The notes beneath the pieces are model-generated. The model was not told the DNA's origin. It saw nothing but the letters and a program-made list of their open reading frames with translations, and did no database searches. A DNA stretch of 64,000 bases, from NCBI RefSeq assembly GCF_019134595.1, contig NZ_CP077770.1, forward strand, positions 3,654,501-3,718,500, in the 5' to 3' direction. This document shows, in pieces, positions 43,956 to 53,242 of the stretch. Every line of letters starts with the position of its first letter. Position 1 is the stretch's first letter. This stretch comes from Pseudoalteromonas shioyasakiensis (lineage in GTDB: Bacteria; Pseudomonadota; Gammaproteobacteria; Enterobacterales; Alteromonadaceae). The translations under genes were made by a program, and so were the position numbers.

Positions 43956-45485
43956 TTAAAACCAGTTCCGCTCAACGCCTTCTATTTCATATAGGGCGAA
44001 ATCAGCAAACTGTTCAGCTAGATCTGCTTTTAAGTAAGGCATTGATACAGAACCAGAAGCCAGTTGTATATACAAGCTTTTAAGCTGTGATCGGCGCATT
44101 AAATAAGTGCTTATTGTGGTGACGCTTTGCGCTTTATAGATTTCAAAAACACGATACTGCACACCCAGCATGCCGGTTTTAAATACGGCAAAAAAACGGC
44201 CGTCATGTTGATACATAGCCAAACCCGTTTTTTGATAATTCAAAAACACACCGATCATCAAAACTAAGCCCACGACAATGCTCCACAGCATCGTAGCAGC
44301 ATCAAATAAGGCGTTGAAAATTAAAGCAGAGAATACAGTTGGCAGGATCACATATAAAAACGTATTTTTATAAAGTAAAGCTCGCTCAGGCTTAATAAAG
44401 TTAAGCTCTGTTAAATCAACAAACCATGGAAATAACCAGCCACACACGGCTTGCACTTGCTCTTTAGTGATTACTGGCATCACTAACGTTTGTTTATTTT
44501 TATGTGCCGCAACCCCAGCTGCCATACCACCACTACTCACTTGTGGGCAAATTAAGGTATAGCGATTAAGGAGCCTAGCAATAATATTTTGTTTGATTTG
44601 CACACTTTGAATTTTCGACACGCTGATCGAGAGTTGCTGGCGCTCAAATAAACCTGCCACACGCTTAAACTTATCGTCCTGAAAATACAGCTGAAAGTTA
44701 AAAAAGCGCACTAAAGCCATGACAACAGAAAGTAAAATGGCACATAAAACAATGACAACAACCATAATTAACACAGCGATTGCGGCAGCACTGCCAACAA
44801 AAGCAGCTTGCTCATTCAGTATGGTCTCTAGACGGTTTATGATAGTTTTTTCGAGGTACTCAAAAATCACATTCATAAATGGGGCAAGCGCAGCCAATGC
44901 TAAAATTGCCATGTTCGACATCAAACCAAACTTAGCAATTTCAGCATTGCTGATCGTTAAGGTTTTCGGTTTATCTGTTGCTTCGCTCTGCTCAACAGGT
45001 AGCTCTTGCTGTTGTAACTGAGCCTTAAATTCCATAACTTGTTCACGAACTTGCTCGGCATAGCTAAGCTTAACTCCCGGGATAACAGCTTCTTGAGCAC
45101 TACTACCGGCGGCATCGAAAATACAATTAACTAAATTAACTGGCTGAAAATAAAAAGGCTCGGCAATGTTTACGTTCTGTACTCGAGCAAATTTTAGGGT
45201 TAGCCGCTCTTTTTTGAATACCCCTTTATTGAGCAGTATTTCGTTACCATCCGTTATGCGATATTTAAAATTACGATAATAAGCAAAGGCATACAGCACT
45301 AAAACTAAAGAGGCTGCGGCAACGGCTATTTGCCCCCAAAACAGCTTTTGCTCAACTTGCGTAACAAATAACACCAAAATAGGCAGTAAATTAAGCAGCC
45401 CATCTTTTATGAAACGCAGTGCAAAGTGAACAATAAAATACAGTAGCGCCCATGGCGACACGCGTTGCCATTGTTGATCACTCAT
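43956..45485 (-). CDS. PH domain-containing membrane protein, YdbT-like
   Basis: About 509 residues with several membrane helices (pairs near 20-65, 210-300 and 385-440) and three bacterial PH (bPH2/DUF304) segments between them. It pairs with the YdbS-like protein encoded just upstream; in Bacillus YdbS/YdbT are needed for resistance to some antimicrobials. I chose the ATG at 45485 because it overlaps the ydbS stop; the frame could be extended to 45551 but would then overlap ydbS by about 70 bases. Confidence 0.8.
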   Translation of the reverse strand: MSDQQWQRVSPWALLYFIVHFALRFIKDGLLNLLPILVLFVTQVEQKLFWGQIAVAAASLVLVLYAFAYYRNFKYRITDGNEILLNKGVFKKERLTLKFARVQNVNIAEPFYFQPVNLVNCIFDAAGSSAQEAVIPGVKLSYAEQVREQVMEFKAQLQQQELPVEQSEATDKPKTLTISNAEIAKFGLMSNMAILALAALAPFMNVIFEYLEKTIINRLETILNEQAAFVGSAAAIAVLIMVVVIVLCAILLSVVMALVRFFNFQLYFQDDKFKRVAGLFERQQLSISVSKIQSVQIKQNIIARLLNRYTLICPQVSSGGMAAGVAAHKNKQTLVMPVITKEQVQAVCGWLFPWFVDLTELNFIKPERALLYKNTFLYVILPTVFSALIFNALFDAATMLWSIVVGLVLMIGVFLNYQKTGLAMYQHDGRFFAVFKTGMLGVQYRVFEIYKAQSVTTISTYLMRRSQLKSLYIQLASGSVSMPYLKADLAEQFADFALYEIEGVERNWF

Positions 45486-46011
45486 CGGCAAGCTCATTTT
45501 CTTGAGTTGCTGCATTATCACCATAACTTTGCACGAACTGGCGAACATCATTGCATTGTTCGTCAGTTAACCCACTGATATGTAAATCAGCACTCATGCC
45601 ACCCGCACTGTAAAGCCTGAGTGTTGCGAGTCCTAACTTTCGCTCAATTGGGCCGCGATGAATTTCGGTGTGTTGCACGCGAGAAATAGGCAATAAAGTG
45701 ATTTGTTGCCAAATTAAACCTCGCTTAAAGGCAATATCATGCTCTCTTACTGCCACCCCTTTAGCGCGAACGCTGTAAAGGTTGTAAACCATCGACAATA
45801 TTACCAACAATGGCAAAACCAAAAGCCAAGGTGTAGCAATAGCTTCGCTAACGGCAGGATTAAAGTGCCGTACCGCAATGATCACGGCCATCAGAGGCAC
45901 ATAAAACAACAACCAATTTAGTTGTACATGCCATATCGCATTATCAGCAAGTGGTTGGAATTGAATGGCTTGATGCTTTGGAAGGGTTTCTATTTGTTGA
46001 TTACTAAACAC
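45478..46011 (-). CDS. PH domain-containing membrane protein, YdbS-like
   Basis: The 177-residue protein has two membrane helices (about 32-48 and 62-80) followed by one bPH2 (DUF304) domain (about 85-160). Its stop overlaps the start of the YdbT-like gene, an arrangement conserved in many bacteria. The pair probably forms a membrane complex; its biochemical role is not established. Confidence 0.8.
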   Translation of the reverse strand: MFSNQQIETLPKHQAIQFQPLADNAIWHVQLNWLLFYVPLMAVIIAVRHFNPAVSEAIATPWLLVLPLLVILSMVYNLYSVRAKGVAVREHDIAFKRGLIWQQITLLPISRVQHTEIHRGPIERKLGLATLRLYSAGGMSADLHISGLTDEQCNDVRQFVQSYGDNAATQENELADE

Positions 46012-46080
46012 GGTAATTCCTTGTAAAGGCCAGCTGTGCCGGCCTTACGTGCTAACACTGAGTTTATATATGTTTATAAA

Positions 46081-46932
46081 TTATACCCAGCGTAGTTTTG
46101 TTGCAAGTGTGTGGCTTGCTCCTGGTGCAAGTTCAACACTATCATCAAGGACATTAGCCGCTTCTAAACACAGCATAACGTGATATTCGTCATCAGCAAA
46201 ATTTGAAAGACGTTTTGATTTATCAATCCATGGGTTCCAAAGTACACACGATGTTGAATTTTCGCGGCCTACTTCAATAATGCCATCAGGTGTAATGATA
46301 CGCTGAGTGTCTTTTGCTTCGGTGTAAACCATGTCTGTTTCACGCGCGAACGACACTAACTCATTTTGCTCAAATGGACCTTCAGCAAATTCGATGTATT
46401 TCGCGCCTTGCAGACCATCTACTTTTGTTTCTTCAATTGCTGGTGTTGGGAAATACGTGTGCAGTGCTTGAGTGAACTGTACAGTTTGGTTATCTAAGTT
46501 TGTGGTTGTTAAACGTAGCTCTAAACCAGAGGTTAAAATAAACTCGGCCAATAACTTAGTTTTATAAGGCCAATACTTTTCATCAACTTGCGTCATCGGT
46601 AATGACAAGCTGATATAAATAGAATCGTCTTGTTCTTTCACTTCTTCTGCGCGCCATAAACTTGTGCGAGCAACACCATGAGCTGGCCAGCCTTTATGTT
46701 GGCTTACTCCGAACCATGGCCAACAAATCGGAATACCGCCTCGCACACCTTTGCCTTCTTGGTAATCTTCTAATTCTGAGACCCATAATAGTGGCTTTTT
46801 ATCGGTTGGCGTGAACTCAGTGATCTGCGCACCTTGCAGAAAAATAGTTGCGCTACAAAACTCACTAGCAACTTTAATAAATTCAAGCCCGGTTTCACTT
46901 TGCTCAATCGTAACTGATGGCGATAACTTCAT
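46081..46932 (-). CDS. D-hexose-6-phosphate mutarotase (YeaD-like aldose-1-epimerase)
   Basis: The 283-residue protein belongs to the galactose-mutarotase fold: RGGIPICWPWFG near residue 67, HGVARTS, and HTYF. It should interconvert anomers of glucose-6-phosphate or related sugars in the cytoplasm. I chose the ATG at 46932, preceded by GGGA, rather than the one four codons upstream. It is a single gene facing away from the MarR regulator. Confidence 0.88.
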   Translation of the reverse strand: MKLSPSVTIEQSETGLEFIKVASEFCSATIFLQGAQITEFTPTDKKPLLWVSELEDYQEGKGVRGGIPICWPWFGVSQHKGWPAHGVARTSLWRAEEVKEQDDSIYISLSLPMTQVDEKYWPYKTKLLAEFILTSGLELRLTTTNLDNQTVQFTQALHTYFPTPAIEETKVDGLQGAKYIEFAEGPFEQNELVSFARETDMVYTEAKDTQRIITPDGIIEVGRENSTSCVLWNPWIDKSKRLSNFADDEYHVMLCLEAANVLDDSVELAPGASHTLATKLRWV

Positions 46933-47184
46933 AATTCGTCCCATTTAATGAAAGAAAAATCCACCTTACCCAATGCAGTGGCTTTTAGTAAATAATATTT
47001 AGTTATTTGTATAAATTCTTTTACTACAAAGTGATGGTGTCACCTCGTAGTTGCATTTTAAGTGTTAACAACAATTACTCCATCTAAATTTTAACTTTTG
47101 CTTTTAATTTCTGCTCTAATTATTTTAAAAGCACAAAAACAACCTTTATGGCCATAAATTATAAGCAATATAGTCATTATTTAT

Positions 47185-47213
47185 TTGAACTCAATTTATT
47201 AGATGTGTAAAAT
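47185..47213 (+). promoter_or_regulatory. Probable promoter of the MarR regulator gene
   Basis: TTGAAC (47185-47190), 17-base spacer, TAAAAT (47208-47213). The gap 46933-47260 is very AT-rich; I see no riboswitch or repeat in it. Confidence 0.5.
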
Positions 47214-47260
47214 TTTTTGATTGCGGTTGCTCCACGCCGCCTTATTTAAGAGACAGAAAC

Positions 47261-47746
47261 ATGCAAAAGTATGACGAGCTACTAGTGTCGCTGCGTAAAG
47301 TGATCAGAGCCATCGACCTTCATTCAAAACAGCTCAATAAAACCTCTGGCTTAACAGGCCCACAATTACTGATTATGAACGAGGTTGCACAAACCGATGG
47401 CATAACCGCTAGTCGCATTGCACAAAATGTAAATCTAAGCCCAGCGACGGTTACCAATATCTTAGACCGTATAGAAAACCGTAACCTTATCACTCGTGTA
47501 CGTAGCCAATTAGATAAACGCCGAGTTAGTTTGCATCTAACTGAAGCGGGTAAACAGCTATTAGATCAAGCACCTCAGCCTCTGCAAGAACACTTCATCG
47601 AAAAGTTCTCAGCACTCGATGAGTGGGAGCAAAGCTTATTACTTTCATCAATGCAACGTATTGCCGCAATGATGGATGCAGATCAACTTGATGCATCACC
47701 CCTGCTTGAAGTTGGCGCAATCACCAAGACATTAGAACCACAGTAA
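47261..47746 (+). CDS. MarR-family transcriptional regulator
   Basis: A 161-residue regulator with the MarR winged helix: recognition region ASRIAQNVNLSPATVTNILDRIE (about 50-72) and wing RSQLDKRRVSLHLTEAG (about 80-97), then C-terminal dimerisation helices. MarR proteins respond to small phenolic or metabolic ligands. It stands alone between a mutarotase and a porin, 105 bases before the latter, so the porin is a plausible target. Confidence 0.88.
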   Translation: MQKYDELLVSLRKVIRAIDLHSKQLNKTSGLTGPQLLIMNEVAQTDGITASRIAQNVNLSPATVTNILDRIENRNLITRVRSQLDKRRVSLHLTEAGKQLLDQAPQPLQEHFIEKFSALDEWEQSLLLSSMQRIAAMMDADQLDASPLLEVGAITKTLEPQ

Positions 47747-47851
47747 AAATTAAAACTGGTTGATTAATATTAATTTTCTGTGTCGAGTCTTGGGTTCAGC
47801 ATGAATATCAACTATGCTTGGTAGTACCCATTCCAACACTAGCGAAAATTC

Positions 47852-49171
47852 ATGCTTAAACTATCAAAGTTAGCCCTCGCAATAGCCTTGGGCACAACTT
47901 CAAGTCTTAGTCAGGCATCTGAAATTGATGACCTTCAAAAGCAGCTGCAATTGCTCAAACAGCAAATGCAACAACTGCAAAGTAAACTTGATGCTGCCGA
48001 AGAAAAATCGCAGCAACAAGCCGAAAAACAAGCACAGATTGATGCACAAGTAGCAAAGCAACAAAAGCAGCTTGAGCAGCAAACAGCGGCTGTTGAAGCT
48101 CCTAAAAAAGAATCTGGCATTAAAGTCGGGGGTGCAGTACGTACCAACTTTAGCCATACATCTTACAACGATGGTAATAAAAACCGCGGTGGCGACTTCG
48201 ATTTTGACATCTTCAGGCTAAATTTTGCAGGCGATGTCGGTGATGTACAGCTTAACGCTGAGATCCGTTTTTTCGATTACATGACCGCTGTTAAGTATGC
48301 CTACGCAGCTTATGACTTTGCCGAAGACTGGCAAGTCCAGGCTGGTATTACCAAAGTTCCTTTTGGTAACTGGCCTTATAATTCACACAATTACTTCTTT
48401 GGCACCACTTACTATATTGGTCTTGAAGATGATCACGATCTGGGTGTGCTATTCAAGCGCAAAATTGCTGACAACTGGCAAATTGATCTGGGCTTTTTCA
48501 AAAATGATGAGCTAGGTGGCGTTGATGGTTACGTAAGCGACAGAAGCGACCGCTACTCATATGATGTAGTTGGTTTCCGCTCAGCTGATGAAGGTGTATA
48601 TGCCGAACCAACCAATGCGATTGGTGAGTACAACACCTTCTCTGGTCGTTATGGTTATCACTTTGAGCATGACGGCGGCACCACCGAGCTAGGTGTTTCT
48701 GCGTTATCGGGTGGCTTGCATGACGGTGAAGATAAAGCCGGCGATTACTACGCCTGGGCTGTGCACTTAAACAGTACTATTGGCCCATGGAATTTCCAGC
48801 TCCAGCATGGTGAGTATAACTACGATATCGACAACGTCGACCGTATGGCCGTGGGTGCTTATGCGTTTTACGATAGTATTGCCGCAGAAGCGACCATGAC
48901 TAATGCTAATATCGCTTACAGCCTGCCTGTAAAGTGGGGTCCGGTAACAAACCTGCAGTTTTATAATGACTACGGCATCATTTATGACAAGTCAGATAAC
49001 AGCGAAGATACATGGATGAATGTAACTGGTGTATCTGTTGCCGCAGGTGGCTTATTCACTTACTTTGATTTTGTACAAGCGAAAAACCAACCATTTGTTG
49101 GTGGTTCAATTGCCGGCGACAGCGACGAGACTGAAACCCGCTTCAATATCAATATAGGTTATTACTTCTAA
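47852..49171 (+). CDS. Outer-membrane porin with N-terminal coiled coil
   Basis: The 439-residue protein has a signal peptide (1-22, cleavage after QA), then a Gln/Lys-rich coiled coil (about 25-80) that probably forms a periplasmic trimeric stalk or peptidoglycan contact. A beta-barrel with aromatic strand ends follows and ends in Phe (YYF). It resembles OprP/O-type porins with a similar leader. Substrate is unknown. A strong terminator follows. The opposite strand carries Cys-rich shadow frames over the coiled coil, which I discount. Confidence 0.83.
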   Translation: MLKLSKLALAIALGTTSSLSQASEIDDLQKQLQLLKQQMQQLQSKLDAAEEKSQQQAEKQAQIDAQVAKQQKQLEQQTAAVEAPKKESGIKVGGAVRTNFSHTSYNDGNKNRGGDFDFDIFRLNFAGDVGDVQLNAEIRFFDYMTAVKYAYAAYDFAEDWQVQAGITKVPFGNWPYNSHNYFFGTTYYIGLEDDHDLGVLFKRKIADNWQIDLGFFKNDELGGVDGYVSDRSDRYSYDVVGFRSADEGVYAEPTNAIGEYNTFSGRYGYHFEHDGGTTELGVSALSGGLHDGEDKAGDYYAWAVHLNSTIGPWNFQLQHGEYNYDIDNVDRMAVGAYAFYDSIAAEATMTNANIAYSLPVKWGPVTNLQFYNDYGIIYDKSDNSEDTWMNVTGVSVAAGGLFTYFDFVQAKNQPFVGGSIAGDSDETETRFNINIGYYF

Positions 49172-49189
49172 GATACGCTTAATTAAGTG

Positions 49190-49220
49190 AAAGCAAGGAG
49201 CTGGTCTCCTTGCTTTTCTT
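49190..49220 (+). terminator. Terminator of the porin gene
   Basis: AAGCAAGGAG (49191-49200), loop CTGGT, CTCCTTGCTT (49206-49215), then TTCTT. Confidence 0.9.
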
Positions 49221-49359
49221 TACTCGAAAACACAACAATCCCATACAACTCTTAACGCTTACTCGTTACTAGCAAACTTCTTACTTCACTCCCAAGTAGT
49301 CCACCATGCACAAGGCTAAGGTCCGATCTGTACCTTTTGCAAAAACATTTTCTGGCTAT

Positions 49360-49378
49360 ACAAATGAAAATCATTATT
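49360..49378 (+). promoter_or_regulatory. Fur box upstream of the haem oxygenase gene
   Basis: AATGAAAATCATTAT (49363-49377) differs at one base from the core of the Fur consensus; about 14 of the 19 consensus positions match. It lies about 150 bases before the haem oxygenase ATG, in a gap (49172-49524) that otherwise holds only the porin terminator. Confidence 0.75.
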
Positions 49379-49524
49379 ATATAGCGCCATTCTAAGCCCG
49401 ATTTATTGTTAAAAGCTGTATAGCAGCTTTATCTGATTATCACTTAGAAATTATGGGTATAACCCTATGACAACATCAACTACCCCGTGCATTTACTCTA
49501 TAGACGTTGCAGAGGAGAATATTC

Positions 49525-50103
49525 ATGCCAATACTCGAGCTACTTTCTCGAGCTGAAAAGCTAAAACAAGCGATAAGCATCATAACCGATGATATTGATC
49601 ATCATTTATTAGCGCTAGCGCCTAGTGCTGATTTAGATAACTATAAAAAGTTTTTAACCTTACAGTATGCCTACCAGTTAGAATTAAAAGGCCTCTACGA
49701 GCATGCTGGTTTACATCAATACATAGATAACTTACATGATCGTACGCGATTATCTTTTATCGAGCAGGACTTAGACGATTTAAAGCACCCATTACCAAAT
49801 CATCAACAGCAACCCTGCCGCTTTCAAAATGCCGACTTTGCCTATGTACTTGGTTGGCTGTATGTAATTGAAGGGTCACAATTTTCTGCAGCTACATTAG
49901 GCAAACAGGTGGAAGCTGAGCTAAAGTTAAATAATCAACGTGGTGCACGCTACCTAGCGAAAGCCAGTGAATACTCTAAAGGCTGTCAACTTAGTCATCT
50001 TATTGATAACCTTGAGCTCTGTGAGCAGCAACAAGCCACCTTGATAGAGGGTGCCGAGCAAGCACTGCAACGATTTAAGTTTTATCAGGCCCAACTTTAT
50101 TGA
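49525..50103 (+). CDS. Biliverdin-producing haem oxygenase
   Basis: The 192-residue helical protein has the haem-oxygenase signature GWLYVIEGSQFSAATLG (about 110-125). It would open haem to biliverdin and release iron in the cytoplasm. The proximal His is likely His26 or His27 in TDDIDHH, one position off from the usual T-x-x-x-H spacing, so the assignment of that ligand is uncertain. The ATG at 49525 follows AGAGGAG; an upstream TTG is less likely. The Fur box upstream and the iron genes downstream agree. Confidence 0.8.
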   Translation: MPILELLSRAEKLKQAISIITDDIDHHLLALAPSADLDNYKKFLTLQYAYQLELKGLYEHAGLHQYIDNLHDRTRLSFIEQDLDDLKHPLPNHQQQPCRFQNADFAYVLGWLYVIEGSQFSAATLGKQVEAELKLNNQRGARYLAKASEYSKGCQLSHLIDNLELCEQQQATLIEGAEQALQRFKFYQAQLY

Positions 50104-50600
50104 TGAATGTGAGAGCGGCGTTTACCGCCTATAAAAATGGCTGCTATCAATTACTCGGGTTATTGATGGTGGGTTTAGGTATCATAGGTATTGCATTACC
50201 TGTGATGCCTACGACTATCTTTTTTATACTAGCATTGGCGTGCTTTACCCGCTCATCACCCAAGCTTTCTGCCTGGCTGCTAAACCACCCTAGATACGGC
50301 CAACCGTTAAGGTTTTGGCAAGAGCATAAGGTTGTCCCTACCCGTGCTAAGTTATTAGCAGGTTTTGGTATGGCTATCGGATATGCTTTTTTATTACAAA
50401 GTACCGCGCCAATTTGGGTGATGTATTTAGTAGCAGTGATTGAATTGAGCGTATTAGCCTATCTAATTAACCGCCCATCTGCACCCAATAAACCAACCCT
50501 AATTAAAGTTAATATAACCACACAGATGCGCTTGATGTTGCTTGCCTGTTTTCTCAGCTTGCAACTAGCAGTTATGGCTTATCTCGCTATTCATTTCTAG
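50103..50600 (+). CDS. DUF454 (YbaN-like) inner-membrane protein
   Basis: The 165-residue protein has about four to five helices and the DUF454 signature GIIGIALPVMPTTIFFILAL followed by ACFTRSSPK and a HPRYG motif. Its ATG overlaps the haem oxygenase stop (TGATG), so the two are coupled. YbaN proteins are often found beside iron or haem genes, but their role is unknown. Confidence 0.85.
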   Translation: MNVRAAFTAYKNGCYQLLGLLMVGLGIIGIALPVMPTTIFFILALACFTRSSPKLSAWLLNHPRYGQPLRFWQEHKVVPTRAKLLAGFGMAIGYAFLLQSTAPIWVMYLVAVIELSVLAYLINRPSAPNKPTLIKVNITTQMRLMLLACFLSLQLAVMAYLAIHF

Positions 50601-50644
50601 CACAAAGAAATGTAAAGAACGTAAACACGCTTGTTATCAGTAAT

Positions 50645-50663
50645 ACAAATCATTATCATATTT
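50645..50663 (+). promoter_or_regulatory. Fur-box-like site before the PepSY operon
   Basis: ACAAATCATTATCATATTT; on the other strand it reads TGATAATGATTTGTA, which matches the left half TGATAAT exactly and the right half partly (11 of 14). It lies about 26 bases before the PepSY ATG. Confidence 0.6.
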
Positions 50664-50688
50664 GTATCTTTAACGAATAAACCGCATT

Positions 50689-51321
50689 ATGTTCTCATTT
50701 AACAAACGCAGCTTTTATAGCGTTAGCCGCGCCTTACACATATACCTTTCAACGGCCTTATTCTTTTTACTTATTTTATTTTGTGTCAGCGGCATCATTC
50801 TTAACCATGTTAGTTGGCTCGAAAATGATAAACATAATGGTCAGAATCAATTACTTGTTTCTGCAGAGCTATTCGAAAAAGCACAAGCAAACCTCGACAC
50901 ATTGCCAAGCCTTTACCCTGAAATAGAGCAATACATGCAACAGCAGTTTTCACTCAGCAATGTAAAAAGTATTGAGTGGGAAAAAGAAGATGCCTTGGTG
51001 ATGCTCGACTACCCGCTTCCGGCTGGCTTTGCCTATGCCGAAATCGATTTTCAAACCGGTGAACTTAATATTGATTATCAAACAGGTGGCTTTATGAGCC
51101 TGATTGGCGACTTACACAAGGGCCGCCATACAGGCGAAGCATGGAGCTGGGTCATTGATATCTCAGCTGTTTTGATGATTCTGTTTGCTATTACTGGATT
51201 ATTTATCCTCTTTCAAAACCGTAAAAAACGTGCCGCAGGTCTATGGTTAACGCTTCTTGGTGTTGCCACGCCTTTGGTTATTTATCTAGTTTGGGTGCCT
51301 CAACTTAAAGGAGTATCTTAA
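50689..51321 (+). CDS. PepSY-associated transmembrane protein
   Basis: The 210-residue protein starts with a helix (about 18-40, RALHIYLSTALFFLLILFCVSG), has a periplasmic PepSY-like domain and two C-terminal helices (about 153-175 and 182-205) around the motif GDLHKGRHTGEAW. Proteins of this shape accompany iron-siderophore or haem uptake and may act as ferric reductases. It heads a three-gene operon with DUF2271 and DUF4198 genes under a Fur-like site; the stop and next ATG share one base. Confidence 0.82.
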   Translation: MFSFNKRSFYSVSRALHIYLSTALFFLLILFCVSGIILNHVSWLENDKHNGQNQLLVSAELFEKAQANLDTLPSLYPEIEQYMQQQFSLSNVKSIEWEKEDALVMLDYPLPAGFAYAEIDFQTGELNIDYQTGGFMSLIGDLHKGRHTGEAWSWVIDISAVLMILFAITGLFILFQNRKKRAAGLWLTLLGVATPLVIYLVWVPQLKGVS

Positions 51322-51821
51322 TGAAACAAGCCCACTTACTCGTTGCTCTACTAATTGGCTGTTTATTCAGCCCACTGAGCTTTGCAAAAGATCCCAACCT
51401 AACCGTTGAATTTACCTTACCTGAGCTAGATGTTTCTCCATATCATCGCCCTTACGTGGCGTTATGGCTAGAAACACCTGAACGTAAACACGTTACCACT
51501 ATTGCACTTTGGGTCGAAAAAGCTGAATGGTTTAAAGACTTACGTCAGTGGTGGCGAAAAGCAGGTCGTAGCAACGACAGCTTTGATGGTGTGACGGGTG
51601 CAACAAAGCGCCCTGGTACTTACACCATTGAGTGGCAAGGTAAAGATTTAAAAGGTAACCCAGTTAAACCTGGCAGCTACCTACTTAATGTTGAAGTTGT
51701 ACGCGAAGAAGGTGGCCGAGATTACACCCGCGTTGAAATCGACTTAACGAAAGACGGCAAAGTCACTATTAAAGGCGAAAAAGAGTTCGCAACTAGCTTT
51801 GTTACCATTACCAGTAATTAA
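51321..51821 (+). CDS. DUF2271 periplasmic protein
   Basis: The 166-residue protein has a signal peptide (1-22) and a FlgD-like Ig fold in DUF2271 (LEVSPYHRPYVALWLE-like start near 38, ATKRPGTYTIEWQGKDLKGNPV). Such proteins are usually encoded with PepSY and DUF4198 partners near iron uptake genes. It probably works in the periplasm as a binding partner of the PepSY protein. Function is not established. Confidence 0.85.
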   Translation: MKQAHLLVALLIGCLFSPLSFAKDPNLTVEFTLPELDVSPYHRPYVALWLETPERKHVTTIALWVEKAEWFKDLRQWWRKAGRSNDSFDGVTGATKRPGTYTIEWQGKDLKGNPVKPGSYLLNVEVVREEGGRDYTRVEIDLTKDGKVTIKGEKEFATSFVTITSN

Positions 51822-51830
51822 GGACAAACA

Positions 51831-52673
51831 ATGAAATTAAAATTATTAAAGACGGCGCTGATCGGCGCAGTGACCTTCACAGCAATTGCATCTGGCTATG
51901 CACAAGCACACGCCCGTTGGTTAATGCCATCTCATACTTCTTTGTCTGGTGAGAAAACTCACTATGTGATGATCGATGCCAGTATTTCTAATGAGTTGTT
52001 TAGCCCAGATAAAGCATACCGCCCAAAACAAAAAGGCGCAGAGTATGACGACAACTTATTAATTGCCCTTGCTCCAAATGGCAAGCCGGTTGAAGAAACG
52101 ATTCGTGCATACTATTTAAAACGCAAAAACTCAGCGGCAGTGAGCTTAACGCAAGACGGTACTTACCATATTGCTATGCAGCAAAAACCAATGCTAATGA
52201 CTTTCTATAAAGATAAAGACGGCAATCGCGGCCGTGTTTTCGCAGGTAAAAAAGAAGCAGACCTACCAGCAGGCGCAACCGACGTGCGCACTGTAAAATC
52301 AATCGCAACTGTTGATACTTTTGTAAGCCGTAATGGTACTTCTAAGCCAACATTGCTTGGTCAGGGCTTAGAAATTTCTGGCCCAACTCACCCGAACGAT
52401 CTATTTGCTGGTGAAGAAGCTAAGTTCCAATTATTAATGGATGGCAAACCAGCTGCTGACGTTGAACTTGCTATTGTTCGTGGTAGTGCTCGCTACCATA
52501 ATGAGCGTGACGAAGTGAAAGTAACAACCGATAAAAAAGGTTTCTTTACTGTGACATTCGCTCACGCCGATATGTATTTGATTGAAGCATCTGTTGATCA
52601 AAAACCAGCAGATGCCGATATCGATAACGTTCGTTACTCATTATTCACAACGCTTGAAGTAGCGCCTGAATAA
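51831..52673 (+). CDS. DUF4198 periplasmic protein
   Basis: The 280-residue protein has a signal peptide (1-26, AQAHA) and the conserved start HARWLMPSHTSLSG; this leading His-rich end after cleavage recalls metal-binding domains of the NikK/CbiK type. A C-terminal Ig-like domain follows (about 185-280). DUF4198 members are thought to handle metals in the periplasm. Third gene of the operon, AAGGA before the ATG. Confidence 0.83.
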   Translation: MKLKLLKTALIGAVTFTAIASGYAQAHARWLMPSHTSLSGEKTHYVMIDASISNELFSPDKAYRPKQKGAEYDDNLLIALAPNGKPVEETIRAYYLKRKNSAAVSLTQDGTYHIAMQQKPMLMTFYKDKDGNRGRVFAGKKEADLPAGATDVRTVKSIATVDTFVSRNGTSKPTLLGQGLEISGPTHPNDLFAGEEAKFQLLMDGKPAADVELAIVRGSARYHNERDEVKVTTDKKGFFTVTFAHADMYLIEASVDQKPADADIDNVRYSLFTTLEVAPE

Positions 52674-52681
52674 TATGCTGA

Positions 52682-52703
52682 TTAGGCCTTAACAAAGGCC
52701 TAA
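52682..52703. terminator. Stem-loop between convergent genes
   Basis: TTAGGCCTT (52682-52690) and AAGGCCTAA (52695-52703) form a 9-base stem with a 4-base loop between the DUF4198 gene and the opposing gene. The T-run is weak, so termination efficiency is uncertain. Confidence 0.55.
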
Positions 52704-53242
52704 TTCGACTTTCGAGGAAGGCTGTAGTCAACCGTATGATCGCAGCTACCGTCTTTCTCGCAATCATTTATCCCATCACCATCGACATCCCAGCTTGGAT
52801 GCATGCCTTTTAATGTACTTTTTAATACCGTGATATCGGCTGTAAATTCACTTTGCTCATCACGGCGCGCAGCATTGCGCATTAGAAACACCCGAATCAC
52901 ATAATCGCCATTATCAGGAATTTTAATCTCGGCATGATCACCTTTTGCCGGGCCAACAAACAAAGCAGTTGGGTTACCTTTTGGTAAAATATTAAAGTAG
53001 TTGCTTAAATTTGATGGAGCAAAATCAACCTTTAAAGTAGTGCCTTTATTAAGGTTAATTTGATATTCCAGCATCTCATAACCTTTAATTGTGTCTTTAA
53101 CTTGCCAGCTTTGCTGCACCGCAATATCTGAAGCTAGCAACTCATAATGACGACTATTTGGTAAATTTTGTTCGGCAAACACTAAGCTACTTGTAGTCAC
53201 CGAAAAACAAAACCCTATTAATAACAACAACTTCATATTCAA
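52700..53242 (-). CDS. Secreted protein with calcium-loop-like tail, PliG-like motif
   Basis: The 180-residue protein has a signal peptide (1-23). Its middle (YFNILPKGN, VIRVFLMRNAARRDE) resembles the motif of g-type lysozyme inhibitors and related periplasmic proteins, so a link to lysozyme defence is possible but unproven. The C-terminal DVDGDGINDCEKDGSCD has DxDxDG calcium-binding spacing and two Cys. AAAGGAGG precedes the first ATG by 6 bases. It stands alone between two plus-strand genes. Confidence 0.6.
   Translation of the reverse strand: MNMKLLLLIGFCFSVTTSSLVFAEQNLPNSRHYELLASDIAVQQSWQVKDTIKGYEMLEYQINLNKGTTLKVDFAPSNLSNYFNILPKGNPTALFVGPAKGDHAEIKIPDNGDYVIRVFLMRNAARRDEQSEFTADITVLKSTLKGMHPSWDVDGDGINDCEKDGSCDHTVDYSLPRKSN

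Noticed and set aside
46025..46046. AAGGCC/GGCCTT hairpin between the mutarotase and YdbS genes
   Set aside because: The stem is short, the loop is long and no T-run follows on either strand; not called as a terminator.
47900..48157. Cys-rich minus-strand frames over the porin start
   Set aside because: They are complements of the Gln-rich coiled coil codons; the porin reading explains the sequence.
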